Below, piece after piece: positions 34,646-43,861 of a stretch of 64,000 nt of DNA. Each line of letters starts with the position of its first letter. Positions within the stretch are counted from its first letter, which is position 1. This stretch comes from Acidaminococcus sp. (GTDB lineage Bacteria; Bacillota; Negativicutes; Acidaminococcales; Acidaminococcaceae): contig DXYB01000001.1 in NCBI GenBank assembly GCA_019416065.1, positions 1 through 64,000 of the forward strand, read 5' to 3'. A model generated the notes under the pieces. It searched no databases. It had not been told where the DNA came from and saw nothing but the letters and a program-made list of their open reading frames with translations. Made by a program: the position numbers and the translations under genes.

Positions 34646-35503
34646 TTTGTTTTTGTTTTGCAATGCCCCAAAGCACTTAGCAAGCGTTCCAAATTCCTCT
34701 ATGGATAGCGTTTCTCCTCGCCTGGAACCATCAATCCCTGCATGTTCCAGAAGTGCCGTAACGGAATCAGTAGAAAGGCCCAGCCCTTTCAGACAGGTTT
34801 TTAACATTTTTCTGCGCTGGGAAAAGGCGGCACGAACCACCTGAAAAAATAGTTTTGGTGCCACTTCCACCACAGGCTGTTCGCGTTTTTCACAAACGAC
34901 CACCATGGAATCCACTTTGGGAGCAGGCATAAAGTCCGTCCGTGGGACCGGGATAGCCAGTTCTGGCTTAGAATAATATTGCAGTGCTAAAGATAGCGGT
35001 CCATAGTCTTTGCCACCGGGCTGTGCCGTCATCCTCTCTGCCACTTCTTTTTGCACCATGACAACCAGGCGCTTTAAAGGCAGTTCCTGTTCCAAAAGCG
35101 CAAAAATTATGGGCGTCGTAATATAATACGGCAGATTTGCGGCCACCGTAAAGGGCCTATGCTCCGTCACTTCTGCCAAATTCAGTTTAAGCACGTCCCC
35201 CGGAACGATTTCTACATTATCATAGCCTTCCAAGGTATGGGCAAGTACGGGAAGCAGCGTTTGGTCAATCTCCACGCTTTTTACGTCCGCGCCAGTTTCC
35301 GCCAGCGCCTGTGTCAGCGTTCCGATGCCTGGCCCGATTTCCAGTACCAGGTCTCCCGGGCCAATCTGGGATTTTTCTGCGATACCACGCACCACTTGTT
35401 CATCGATAAGAAAATTTTGCCCGAATTTTTTTTTCGCTTTAAGATGAAAGGCCTGCAGAATATAGCGGGTAACCTCCCGTGAAGCGATTACAGGATGCAG
35501 CAT
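34634..35503 (-). CDS. rsmA: 16S rRNA A1518/A1519 dimethyltransferase
   Basis: KsgA/RsmA, 289 residues, dimethylates two adenines in helix 45 late in 30S assembly. The methyl-donor site is LVLEIGPGIGTLTQAL near residue 50, and NLPYYITTPI near 123 is the catalytic NLPY. The start follows the rnmV stop by 4 bases. The last codons and stop form part of the terminator stem. Loss gives kasugamycin resistance in other bacteria. Confidence 0.97.
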   Translation of the reverse strand: MLHPVIASREVTRYILQAFHLKAKKKFGQNFLIDEQVVRGIAEKSQIGPGDLVLEIGPGIGTLTQALAETGADVKSVEIDQTLLPVLAHTLEGYDNVEIVPGDVLKLNLAEVTEHRPFTVAANLPYYITTPIIFALLEQELPLKRLVVMVQKEVAERMTAQPGGKDYGPLSLALQYYSKPELAIPVPRTDFMPAPKVDSMVVVCEKREQPVVEVAPKLFFQVVRAAFSQRRKMLKTCLKGLGLSTDSVTALLEHAGIDGSRRGETLSIEEFGTLAKCFGALQNKNKQAL

Positions 35504-35507
35504 AGTT

Positions 35508-36050
35508 TTATTCCTCCTGCTCTGCCAAACGAACAGCGGCCTGAAATTCTTCCCGCGATACGCCGTAATTGTTCAAGCGGTAGAGCATCTGCTTGGCATT
35601 GCCATAGCCGATACCTAAGATAGCGCCTACCTTGTCCCGTCTTATTGCAGCGAGCGGCGTACCAGAAAGTCCGGACAAAAATAAGTCCCGAGAGGAAAAT
35701 TCCTTTCGGGGCTCCATTTCCTGAAAACGAACTTTGGACAAGGCTTTACAAATGGCCTCGGGGCTCGCCTCTTCAATGCCCACATCATTGTGAGCCAGGG
35801 CCTCCGCCTTGGGCACAAAAGCCTGTCCAGCCTTGGGAAAGCGTTCCGTCAAAAATTTACGAATCCGTTCTCCCGGGCTGTCGGGATCTGTTAAAATAAT
35901 GATCCCCCGTTTCCGGTATGCTGCTGCAATCAGTTCCAAGGTATGGGGAGCAAGGGTATAGCCGCCAGTTTCAATGGTATCAGCTTCCACCGCCTGTTTA
36001 ACCGCCACGGTGTCCATTTTTCCTTCTACCACTAGTACTTCTTTCAGCAC
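35508..36050 (-). CDS. rnmV: Ribonuclease M5
   Basis: A TOPRIM nuclease of 180 residues that matures 5S rRNA in low-GC Gram-positives. VVEGKMDTVAVKQAV holds the catalytic Glu and ILTDPDSPGERIRKFL the DxD region; FVPKAEALAHNDVGIEEA is a conserved family stretch. Position between the yabE-like gene and rsmA matches Bacillus subtilis. Confidence 0.95.
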   Translation of the reverse strand: MLKEVLVVEGKMDTVAVKQAVEADTIETGGYTLAPHTLELIAAAYRKRGIIILTDPDSPGERIRKFLTERFPKAGQAFVPKAEALAHNDVGIEEASPEAICKALSKVRFQEMEPRKEFSSRDLFLSGLSGTPLAAIRRDKVGAILGIGYGNAKQMLYRLNNYGVSREEFQAAVRLAEQEE

Positions 36051-36062
36051 ACGATTCTCCTG

Positions 36063-37052
36063 TTATTCCAAGATATACATGGTCACGTTTCGTCGACCCC
36101 AGTTGATGGCGTCGCCGTAGTTATCCATGTACAAGTCAATTCGGTTGCCATTGATGGCACCGCCGCAATCCCCTGCTACCGCGAACCCATAGCCAGGAAT
36201 ATACATCCGCGTTCCATACGGAATCACGCTGGGATCCACAGCCACAATCCCATGATAGGGTACAACGCCTGTAGAAGTCAGGCCTGTACCGCTGCCTTCA
36301 GCCAGAGTATAGGCGGAAGCTTCCACCTGACGGGCAGACCGATACCTGACAAAACCACGACTTGTTTCAATGGTATTGACCAGATTTTTTCCTGTGCCCA
36401 CGTCAACCACTTCTGGAACAGGGGCCGTCATGACTTCCGAGTTGATTTCCTGTTTAACTTCCATCTTGCCAACTTTAACGGTCCGGTAGGTTACTTTTGC
36501 AGTTCCGTTTTTCCCTGCGCTAACCACGTTTTGCCGCCCTCTGGGCAGATCGTCGTTATTGCGCAATTCCCGTCCAAAAGGAATTTCCTTGGTCTCTGTG
36601 AGCACCTTGTTAGTAGGACTCATAACATGGATGGTCATGCCAGGCTTCATTTCTGTATCCAATCCAGGATACACCTGGTAGCCATCATAGTCCACGCCCA
36701 CTGCATTCAATACGTCGCGAACTGTTTTGCGCCCTATGGTATATTCCGTTGTTCTGCCATCTTTCCAGACTTTTACCGGTACGGCACGAATTACTTCAAT
36801 CGTCGAACCATCCGTTAATTTATTACCGCTTTTTAAACCATACCCATCTGCTTTTTCCAGAACAATACCGGCTTCTTCCAAAGCACCAGCTACCGTCAAG
36901 GCACGGGTACTAAGTGTCTGGGTCTTGCCATCTACCTGGATGGTAATCTTTTTCGGCTGGGCTGCAAATCCCAGGAAATTCAGGCTTGCCATCACAAGCA
37001 GTACGCAAACTACCCATTTATAGGGCCGTTTATAAGGTGTTGTTTTTCTCAA
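36063..37052 (-). CDS. YabE-like wall protein: DUF348, G5 and 3D domains
   Basis: A 329-residue exported protein. A membrane anchor or signal peptide (residues 13-31) is followed by two DUF348 units of about 55 residues (KKITIQVDGKTQTLST..., PVKVWKDGRTTEYTIG...), a G5 domain (EIPFGRELRNNDDLPRG...), and a C-terminal 3D domain with VEASAYT, GIVAVDPSVIPYGTRMYIPGYG and DCGGAINGNRIDLYM, whose three Asp line the active site. It resembles Rpf-related and Sps-type lytic transglycosylases that act on peptidoglycan. Confidence 0.93.
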   Translation of the reverse strand: MRKTTPYKRPYKWVVCVLLVMASLNFLGFAAQPKKITIQVDGKTQTLSTRALTVAGALEEAGIVLEKADGYGLKSGNKLTDGSTIEVIRAVPVKVWKDGRTTEYTIGRKTVRDVLNAVGVDYDGYQVYPGLDTEMKPGMTIHVMSPTNKVLTETKEIPFGRELRNNDDLPRGRQNVVSAGKNGTAKVTYRTVKVGKMEVKQEINSEVMTAPVPEVVDVGTGKNLVNTIETSRGFVRYRSARQVEASAYTLAEGSGTGLTSTGVVPYHGIVAVDPSVIPYGTRMYIPGYGFAVAGDCGGAINGNRIDLYMDNYGDAINWGRRNVTMYILE

Positions 37053-37179
37053 ATTTTCGCCTCCTTACGGGGTTTATCCTACCATGGGAGGTGAATATTG
37101 TCAAAGCAAAATTAGCACCTAGTTATAATACTATACACAATTTTCTTTTATAAATGTGATGAATCGGAAACTTTTACAG

Positions 37180-37971
37180 TCATTTTTGCTGTTTGGGAAT
37201 CTTCCAAAACAGCTGGTGCATGTTATTTGTTGAAATTTTTATGATATCTTTGCAGGTCATATCCCGGAGTTCAGCCGCTTTTTCTGCCACAAGATGCGTA
37301 TACAGCGGCGTGTTTCGTTTGCCCCGAAAAGGAACCGGTGCCATATACGGGGAATCCGTTTCAAAAAGGATCCGATCCAAGGGGACCTGCCGCAAAATTT
37401 CCCGGATGCCTCGATCATTTTTAAACGTGCTCGTTCCGCCAAATCCCAGATACCAGCCTTGCGCCAGTGCTTCTTCTGCCATGTTCCAATCTCCAGAAAA
37501 GCAGTGCAGGACGCCTTTAACGCCTTCTCCATGCTTGCGGATTATCGTCATAATATCGGCATGTGCTTCCCTATCATGAATGATAAGGGGTAGGTTGGTT
37601 TCCCTAGCCAAGGCAAATTGCCGGATTAAAAATTCTTGCTGCTGATCATGGGGGGACGCTTCATCATTATAGTAATCCAGCCCCACTTCCCCGATGGCGA
37701 CGACTTTAGGATCGCCGCACCAGGCAGCAAGCTGTACAAGATCCTCCAGGCTTGCATGTCCGATATCTTCCGGATGGATCCCTACTGCGGCCCAAACAAA
37801 AGGATAGGTATGGGCCAATGTCAGCGCTTTTTGGGAGCTAATAAGATCACAGCCGGGATCAATGACCCCGGCCATGGTTTCGCCAATTTCTGTAAGTAAC
37901 ACGTCCCGGTCTGCAGCAAACGCTGCATCATCCAGGTGTGCGTGGGTATCCCACAAAAGTTGTTGGCACAT
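37180..37971 (-). CDS. tatD: TatD-family metal-dependent DNase
   Basis: A 263-residue TIM-barrel hydrolase. Metal ligands appear in LLWDTHAHLDD, GEVGLDYYND, IIHDREAH, LHCFSGD and FETDSPYMAP. Family members act as 3'-5' DNases or D-aminoacyl-tRNA-type hydrolases; the exact substrate is open. The start at 37971 lies 2 bases past the metG stop; longer in-frame starts would lie inside metG. Confidence 0.95.
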   Translation of the reverse strand: MCQQLLWDTHAHLDDAAFAADRDVLLTEIGETMAGVIDPGCDLISSQKALTLAHTYPFVWAAVGIHPEDIGHASLEDLVQLAAWCGDPKVVAIGEVGLDYYNDEASPHDQQQEFLIRQFALARETNLPLIIHDREAHADIMTIIRKHGEGVKGVLHCFSGDWNMAEEALAQGWYLGFGGTSTFKNDRGIREILRQVPLDRILFETDSPYMAPVPFRGKRNTPLYTHLVAEKAAELRDMTCKDIIKISTNNMHQLFWKIPKQQK

Positions 37972-37972
37972 A

Positions 37973-39523
37973 TTATTTTTCTGTTTCCTCTTCCTGGATG
38001 CGGGGGAAAATTGGTTGTCCCTTTTGTACCTTTGTACCATCTGGCAAGTTTCCCCATACTGCTTCTGCAAGGTCAAACTGTTCCGGCACAGTTAGTCCCA
38101 ATTGCTCAAAAATCTTGGGTGCTGTAAAGGGCATCATGGAAGAAATCAGAATAGCAATCGTCCGTACCGCGTCTGCCAGATTATACATCACTGCTTCCAG
38201 GCGCTTTGCTTCCTCTGGTTTTTTCGCCAGAATCCAGGGCGTAGTTTCATCAATGTATTTATTGGCAGCTCCGATAAAGTTCCAAATGGCCCGGATGCTG
38301 CCATTTAAATCATAGGCATCCATTGCCTTTTCGTAGTCAGCCACAGTGGTTTCTGTAAGGGCACGGAACACTGCATCCGTAGCATTATCTACCACGGTCT
38401 TGTGCACAATGCCTTTATGATATTTTTCAATCATGGACACGGTCCGGTATTGCAAGTTACCTAGGTCGTTGGCAAGATCCGCATTGATTCGTTTAATCAA
38501 TGCTTTCCGAGAATAGTTTCCATCACTGCCCAGATTAATCTCCCGTAAAAGGAAATACCGCACCGCATCAGGCCCAAATTCTTTGATTGGTTGTACCGGA
38601 TCCACCACATTGCCCTTGGACTTGCTCATTTTTTCTCCATCCACCACAAGCCAGCCATGTCCATAGACCATTTTCGGCAGAGGAAATCCCATAGCCATCA
38701 GCATGCACGGCCAGATAATGGTATGGAAGCGGACAATTTCCTTGCCCACCAGGTGCAAATCTGCTGGCCAGAACTTATTGAATTTGTCCATATCCTGGCC
38801 AAATCCAATGCCGGTGAAATAGCACAATAGCGCATCAAACCACACATACACCACATGTTTGGGATCCCAAGGCACCGGAATCCCCCAGTCAAAGCTGGTG
38901 CGGCTGATGCACAGGTCATCCAGTCCCTGTTTGATGAAATTGATCATCTCATTGCGACGGCTGGCTGGCTGGATAAAATCAGGATTCTGTTCAATATAGT
39001 CCAGCAAGCGATCTGCATACTTGGACGTACGGAAGAAATAACTGGATTCCTTCATCTTTTCCACGGGGCGTCCGCAATCCGGGCATACGCCCCCTGCCTC
39101 ATCCACCTGATGCTGGGTCCAGAACGATTCACAAGGCACGCAGTACAGTCCTTCGTAATCTTTTTTGTAGATATCGCCCTGGTCATAGACTTTTTGTAGC
39201 AGGGTCTGCACCGTTTTTTGATGTTCCGGGCTGGTAGAACGCACAAAGCTGGTGTAGCTTACACCCAATAACTTCCACAGTTCTTTGAAATCTCCAACAA
39301 TCTTATTCGTATAATCAATGGGTTGTACCCCATTTTCTTCTGCTTTCCGCTGGATCTTCTGCCCGTGTTCGTCGCTGCCAGTAATAAACTGTACATCATA
39401 CCCACGAGCCCGTTTGTACCGGGCGATGGTATCTGCAATGGTGGTACAGTACGCATGCCCGATATGCAAATCCGCACTGGGATAGTAAATCGGTGTTGTA
39501 ATATAAAAAGCAGGTTTTTCCAT
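37973..39523 (-). CDS. metG: Methionyl-tRNA synthetase, short form
   Basis: Class I synthetase of 516 residues. HIGH appears as DLHIGHAYC, KMSKS as VDGEKMSKSKGN, and the zinc knuckle as CVPCESFW...CPDCGRPVE. It ends soon after the anticodon-binding helices (GQPIFPRIQEEETEK) and lacks the C-terminal EMAPII-type tRNA-binding domain seen in many bacterial MetRS; that domain is found on lysS here. The start at 39523 follows AAGGGG; an ATG at 39541 precedes that site. Confidence 0.96.
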   Translation of the reverse strand: MEKPAFYITTPIYYPSADLHIGHAYCTTIADTIARYKRARGYDVQFITGSDEHGQKIQRKAEENGVQPIDYTNKIVGDFKELWKLLGVSYTSFVRSTSPEHQKTVQTLLQKVYDQGDIYKKDYEGLYCVPCESFWTQHQVDEAGGVCPDCGRPVEKMKESSYFFRTSKYADRLLDYIEQNPDFIQPASRRNEMINFIKQGLDDLCISRTSFDWGIPVPWDPKHVVYVWFDALLCYFTGIGFGQDMDKFNKFWPADLHLVGKEIVRFHTIIWPCMLMAMGFPLPKMVYGHGWLVVDGEKMSKSKGNVVDPVQPIKEFGPDAVRYFLLREINLGSDGNYSRKALIKRINADLANDLGNLQYRTVSMIEKYHKGIVHKTVVDNATDAVFRALTETTVADYEKAMDAYDLNGSIRAIWNFIGAANKYIDETTPWILAKKPEEAKRLEAVMYNLADAVRTIAILISSMMPFTAPKIFEQLGLTVPEQFDLAEAVWGNLPDGTKVQKGQPIFPRIQEEETEK

Positions 39524-39688
39524 ACTCCAAGTCCCCTTCATAGCAATTTCTCTTTATCATTCTGGTATTTTCTTATCATATCACAAATGGTCCATAAAAG
39601 GAATGGCCCGAATAGGCCCCAGAGCAGTCATTTTACGAAGAGATATGCTACAATAAAGAAAAGTTGTACAGGAAAGGGGCTTACAAAC

Positions 39689-40723
39689 ATGATCCGCATG
39701 AATAATGATTATAATCACGCTGCCCACCCGGCAGTTCTCAAAGCACTTTGGGAGAGCCAAAATACAGCCTATCCCGGTTATGGGGAAGATAGCTGGTGTG
39801 AAAAAGCGGCAGAAGTCATCTCATCCCACTTAGGCGGCGTAAAGGCAAAGATTCACTTTTTTGTCGGCGGCACACCGGCTAACCAAAATCTTATTGACGC
39901 GGCGCTGCGTCCATGGCAAAGCGTACTCTGTGCGGAAAATGGCCACATCAATGCCCATGAAGGCGGTTCTATTGAACACATAGGACACAAGGTGATCGCC
40001 TTACCGGGCAAAGAAGGGAAATTGACGGCGGCAGCCATCCGTAGCGCCATGGAAGCGTATGAAAAAAGCGGGAAAGCAGAATGGCTGACCCAGCCTAAAT
40101 TGGTGTATATTTCCTCTCCGTCCGAATATGGTACCATTTATTCTCTGGAAGAGTTAACAGCCATCCATGATGTATGTAAGCAATACGGCCTGTATCTTTT
40201 TTTAGACGGAGCCAGGATGGCCTATTATTTGACAGCTCCTGGCTGTGATGTAACGCTTGCCGATATTGCGCGGCTCACCGATGCCTTTTATATCGGGGGT
40301 ACCAAATGCGGTGCTCTTATGGGCGAAGCCATGGTGCTGGTGAACCCTGCTCTTTGGGAATACTTCCGCACCTCCATGAAGCAAAACGGCTCCATCCTGG
40401 CTAAAGGCTGGTTGTTGGGACTGCAGTTTTATACCTTGTTGAAAGATAATCTGTATTTTACCCTGGCGCAAAAAGCCAATGCCCAGGCCCAACGCATTCA
40501 AAAAGCCTTTCAGGATACAGGTATTCCCCTTTTAGTCAACAGCCCTACCAATCAGCAGTTTGTGATTCTGACCAACGCCCAGGCAGTCCAGCTACAAAAA
40601 AAGGTTATCTGTGAACCAGAGGGCCCTGTGGATGATAAGCACTTATGCCTGCGCCTTTGCACCAGCTGGAGCACCACGGAAGAAGAAGTAGAAAGCGTAT
40701 TAGAGGCTATCCGAGCACTGTAA
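39689..40723 (+). CDS. Low-specificity threonine aldolase-like PLP enzyme
   Basis: A 344-residue fold-type I pyridoxal phosphate enzyme that splits beta-hydroxy amino acids to glycine and an aldehyde. GGTPANQNLI near 57, ENGHINAHEGG, the PLP-binding LFLDGARMAYYL and the Lys of YIGGTKCGALMGEA match the family. The first ATG has GGAAAGGGG 9 bases upstream. It is one of the few plus-strand genes, divergent from metG and convergent with ynbB-like. Confidence 0.9.
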   Translation: MIRMNNDYNHAAHPAVLKALWESQNTAYPGYGEDSWCEKAAEVISSHLGGVKAKIHFFVGGTPANQNLIDAALRPWQSVLCAENGHINAHEGGSIEHIGHKVIALPGKEGKLTAAAIRSAMEAYEKSGKAEWLTQPKLVYISSPSEYGTIYSLEELTAIHDVCKQYGLYLFLDGARMAYYLTAPGCDVTLADIARLTDAFYIGGTKCGALMGEAMVLVNPALWEYFRTSMKQNGSILAKGWLLGLQFYTLLKDNLYFTLAQKANAQAQRIQKAFQDTGIPLLVNSPTNQQFVILTNAQAVQLQKKVICEPEGPVDDKHLCLRLCTSWSTTEEEVESVLEAIRAL

Positions 40724-40734
40724 TTTTTTCAAGT

Positions 40735-40770
40735 AAAAGCTGTCATGATGTAATTCATGACAGCTTTTTT
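40735..40770. terminator. Bidirectional terminator
   Basis: AAAAGCTGTCATGA-TGTAAT-TCATGACAGCTTTT: a 14-bp perfect stem with A-run on one side and TTTTTT on the other, between the convergent aldolase and ynbB-like genes. Confidence 0.93.
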
Positions 40771-40771
40771 C

Positions 40772-42028
40772 TTATGCTTTTTTCTTTTCCATAATCTGTT
40801 TGGCGGCGGCCATAATGGCCAATCTTCCATGCTCAAAGGTAAGGCCGCCCTGCATGTAAACGGTATAAGGTGCACGCATAGGCCCATCGGCAGATAATTC
40901 AATGGAAGCCCCCTGGACAAAGGTTCCGGCTGCCATAATGATCTCATCCTGATACCCGGGCAAGGGGGACGGAACCGGTGTCACATGAGCATCTACTGGA
41001 GAATTTGCCTGAATGGCCTCGCAGAAAGCGCAAAGATTCTCACCACTATTTAAGGTAATGGTCTGGATAATGTCGCTACGTACATCATCAGGCAAAGGCT
41101 GCACGGTAAAACCCAAGGATTGAAACACGCTGGCAGCAAAAATAGCCGTTTTTACAGCCTGCAGTACCACATGCGGCGCAAAGAAAAGCCCCTGGTAAAA
41201 TTCCCGTGCAGTATCCCCCAGCGTCGCTCCCATTTCACCGCCCAAGCCAGGAGCCGTGAGCCGGAAAGACGCTTGCTCTACCAGATCTTTACGGCCTGCA
41301 ATATAGCCACCTACGGGAGCAAGGCCGCCCCCCAAATTTTTAATCAGGGAACCGGCAATAAGATCTGCCCCCACTTCCGTAGGTTCTTTTTCTTCCAGAA
41401 ATTCCCCATAGCAATTATCCACAAAGCAGATAATATCTGGACGGACTTTTTTCACAGCCGTAAAAATCTCTCCAATTTCTGCCACAGTCAGGGTTTTACG
41501 TACCGTACTGTAGCCGCAGGAGCGCTGGACATGCACCAGTTTCGTCCGAGGTGTCAGACTTTTAAGGAGTCCGGGAATATCTGGATGATCCCCCTCCATG
41601 GGAATTTCTTTATAAGTAACTCCCAAATCCGCCAAAGATCCAGGAACTTTAACAGGATACCCAATAACCGTCTGCATGGTATCATAAGGGGCACCGGTAG
41701 CTGCAATCATTTCATCTCCTGCATGGAGATTCCCCAAAAGGGCCACTGCCAGGGCATGGGTCCCGGAAACAAATTGGGAACGAACCAGTGCCGCCTCTGT
41801 TTTAAAAATATCCGCATAAATTCCATCCAAAGCATCCCGCCCCGTATCGGAATAGGCATAACCCGTGGTGGGTTTCATATAATAATCTGACAGTTGGTGC
41901 CGGGCAAAAGCATCCAGCACTTTTTTAGTATTCACAAGAGCAGCCTGTTCATGCACCTTAGCATGACGAGCTACTGTTAAGAGAGCTGCTTCTTCTATTT
42001 TTTTCCAATCTAGCTGCACTGGTCTCAC
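40772..42028 (-). CDS. Methionine gamma-lyase-family PLP protein (YnbB-like)
   Basis: A 418-residue pyridoxal phosphate enzyme of the Met_gamma_lyase (aluminium-resistance) family. SGTHALAVALLGNLHAGDE binds the cofactor phosphate, CFVDNCYGEFLEEKEP holds the Asp that pairs with the ring, and IAGSLIKNLGGGLAPVGGYIAG holds the Schiff-base Lys. Substrate is unproven. It overlaps the hflX end by 4 bases; hflX-ynbB is also the order in Bacillus. Confidence 0.92.
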   Translation of the reverse strand: MRPVQLDWKKIEEAALLTVARHAKVHEQAALVNTKKVLDAFARHQLSDYYMKPTTGYAYSDTGRDALDGIYADIFKTEAALVRSQFVSGTHALAVALLGNLHAGDEMIAATGAPYDTMQTVIGYPVKVPGSLADLGVTYKEIPMEGDHPDIPGLLKSLTPRTKLVHVQRSCGYSTVRKTLTVAEIGEIFTAVKKVRPDIICFVDNCYGEFLEEKEPTEVGADLIAGSLIKNLGGGLAPVGGYIAGRKDLVEQASFRLTAPGLGGEMGATLGDTAREFYQGLFFAPHVVLQAVKTAIFAASVFQSLGFTVQPLPDDVRSDIIQTITLNSGENLCAFCEAIQANSPVDAHVTPVPSPLPGYQDEIIMAAGTFVQGASIELSADGPMRAPYTVYMQGGLTFEHGRLAIMAAAKQIMEKKKA

Positions 42029-43845
42029 TCCTTCTTGATTTCATAGGGCGCATAGGGTTCTAGTAACGCTTCTTCCAAGCGGACTTTTAGCTCCGTACCC
42101 TTTGCTCCATAGTTTTCTTCCAGGACGGTCGCCTCTGCATGGAGACGGGCTACCAAACTGCCCTTGTCATAGGGAATGCATAGCTGCATTTCCTGCATTC
42201 TGCGCCCCAGCATGCGGGAAATTTCATCCAGCAGCTTGGGCAGTCCTTCCCCTGTTTTGGCAGAAAGACACACCGTATGTTCATGTTGTTCCAGTCTATG
42301 CCGCAAGCCTTCAAATGCAGGGATTTTATCCATTTTATTGTACACCGTCAAAATAGGTTTATCCATAACTCCTAGTTCCTGAAGGACCTGGTACACCGCT
42401 TCAGCCTGTTCCTGATATAAAGGATGGCTGCCGTCAATGACATGAACCAAAAGGTCGGCATCTTTCACAACTTCTAAGGTAGATTTAAATGCCGCCACCA
42501 ACTGATGGGGCAACCGCTGAATAAAACCTACCGTATCAGTCACAGTACAATGCCCTTGCTGCGGTAATTCCAGCTGCCGCGTAGTCGGATCCAACGTGGC
42601 AAAAAGCTGGTCCTTAGCGTAAATATCGGAATGAGTCAGTGCATTGAGTAGCGTGCTTTTCCCCGCATTGGTATACCCCACCAGGGATACTTGCTTATTT
42701 TGATTCTTTATCCGTGCCCGCCCCTGCTGGCTGCGGCTTTTTTTCATTTTTTGAATTTGCCCTTCCAGAAACGTAATCCGTTCCCGAATCCGCCGGCGGT
42801 CTACTTCTAGTTTTGTTTCCCCCGGACCACGCGTCCCGATACCACCACCTAGCCGGGACAGACTGGTCCCCTGTCCCATGATGCGCGGCAGAGTATATTG
42901 TAACTGCGCTAGCTCCACCTGCAGTTTGCCTTCACTGGTACGAGCCCTTTGGGCAAAAATATCCAAGATTAAATCAGTCCGGCTGATCACCCTGGTTCCC
43001 AACGTCCGTTCCAAATTCCGTTGCTGCGCTGGGGACAACTCATCATCAAAAATGCACAGATCCACATCTTCTTGTTGTGCAAATAAAGAAAGTTCTTGCA
43101 CCTTTCCTTTTCCAATAAAATAAACAGGATCTGGTTTGGGACGGCTTTGTAGAAAACGACCAACCACAACAGCTCCAGCAGTTTCAGTCAGCTGTCCCAA
43201 TTCCTGAATGGAATCTTCTGCCGTCCAGCGGCTCTTATTTTCTCCCCAAGAAAGGGAGACCAAAAGAGCTCGTTCCGGTGCTTCAGTCAAATTGTGACCG
43301 CCAGTTTTTTTGGCCAGTATTTTTTCAACGGCATGAACTGCTTGTCCAAAAGGGAGCTTGGCAGCTTCTTTTGCCGTAAAAGCACCAAATTCCTGGATGA
43401 CAGGCTCCATTTGTTCCGTAAGGTCTGTAATCATGCCAAAGGAGAGCTGTGGCTCGGCACTGGGAGTATCCCACGCAAGGGCTACCATAGCATCAAAATG
43501 CAAATCCCGCAAAGCAGACAAATCCACTTTGCTTAGCCGCGGCGGACCACTAGGATGGGTGTGGACGCAGTAAATCCCGCTCAACCGTTTTATACTGCGC
43601 CGGTTGTCCATCCTGGGCAGTTCCACTTGCCGATCACTGCCCACGGCAACTGCTGTGATAGTTCCTTTCCGGTCAATATATAGGGAAACTTCCCGGCCAA
43701 TTGCACCAGAAATATCCCGCAAAGAAAGGGCCAACTCCCAAGATAGCAGTTGGCCCTCCTCCACTTTTTGTTCATAAAACGCTTCCAATTGGGTAAGGAC
43801 CTGTTTTTTTAAGCCCTCTGTGTTGCCATAAATGGTCTGCGCCAT
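42025..43845 (-). CDS. hflX: HflX GTPase with JAMM-like N-terminal domain
   Basis: Ribosome-associated GTPase of 606 residues (E. coli HflX about 426). Residues about 1-195 form an added N-domain with the JAMM metal-protease pattern: HTHPSGPPRLSKVD gives His95, His97, Ser105, Asp108, with Glu52 as a possible catalytic acid. The HflX domain proper follows (GKGKVQEL, GGGIGTRGPGETKLE), then the G domain (GYTNAGKST, DTVGFI, NKMD). AAGGAGAAC precedes the ATG at 43845. Translation coupling with deaD is likely (16-base gap). Confidence 0.94.
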   Translation of the reverse strand: MAQTIYGNTEGLKKQVLTQLEAFYEQKVEEGQLLSWELALSLRDISGAIGREVSLYIDRKGTITAVAVGSDRQVELPRMDNRRSIKRLSGIYCVHTHPSGPPRLSKVDLSALRDLHFDAMVALAWDTPSAEPQLSFGMITDLTEQMEPVIQEFGAFTAKEAAKLPFGQAVHAVEKILAKKTGGHNLTEAPERALLVSLSWGENKSRWTAEDSIQELGQLTETAGAVVVGRFLQSRPKPDPVYFIGKGKVQELSLFAQQEDVDLCIFDDELSPAQQRNLERTLGTRVISRTDLILDIFAQRARTSEGKLQVELAQLQYTLPRIMGQGTSLSRLGGGIGTRGPGETKLEVDRRRIRERITFLEGQIQKMKKSRSQQGRARIKNQNKQVSLVGYTNAGKSTLLNALTHSDIYAKDQLFATLDPTTRQLELPQQGHCTVTDTVGFIQRLPHQLVAAFKSTLEVVKDADLLVHVIDGSHPLYQEQAEAVYQVLQELGVMDKPILTVYNKMDKIPAFEGLRHRLEQHEHTVCLSAKTGEGLPKLLDEISRMLGRRMQEMQLCIPYDKGSLVARLHAEATVLEENYGAKGTELKVRLEEALLEPYAPYEIKKE

Positions 43846-43861
43846 GAATGTTCTCCTTGTT

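Noticed and set aside
39524..39688. T-box leader for metG
   Set aside because: No T-box sequence or specifier stem is visible in the 165-base gap; only short promoters and a small GGCC hairpin.
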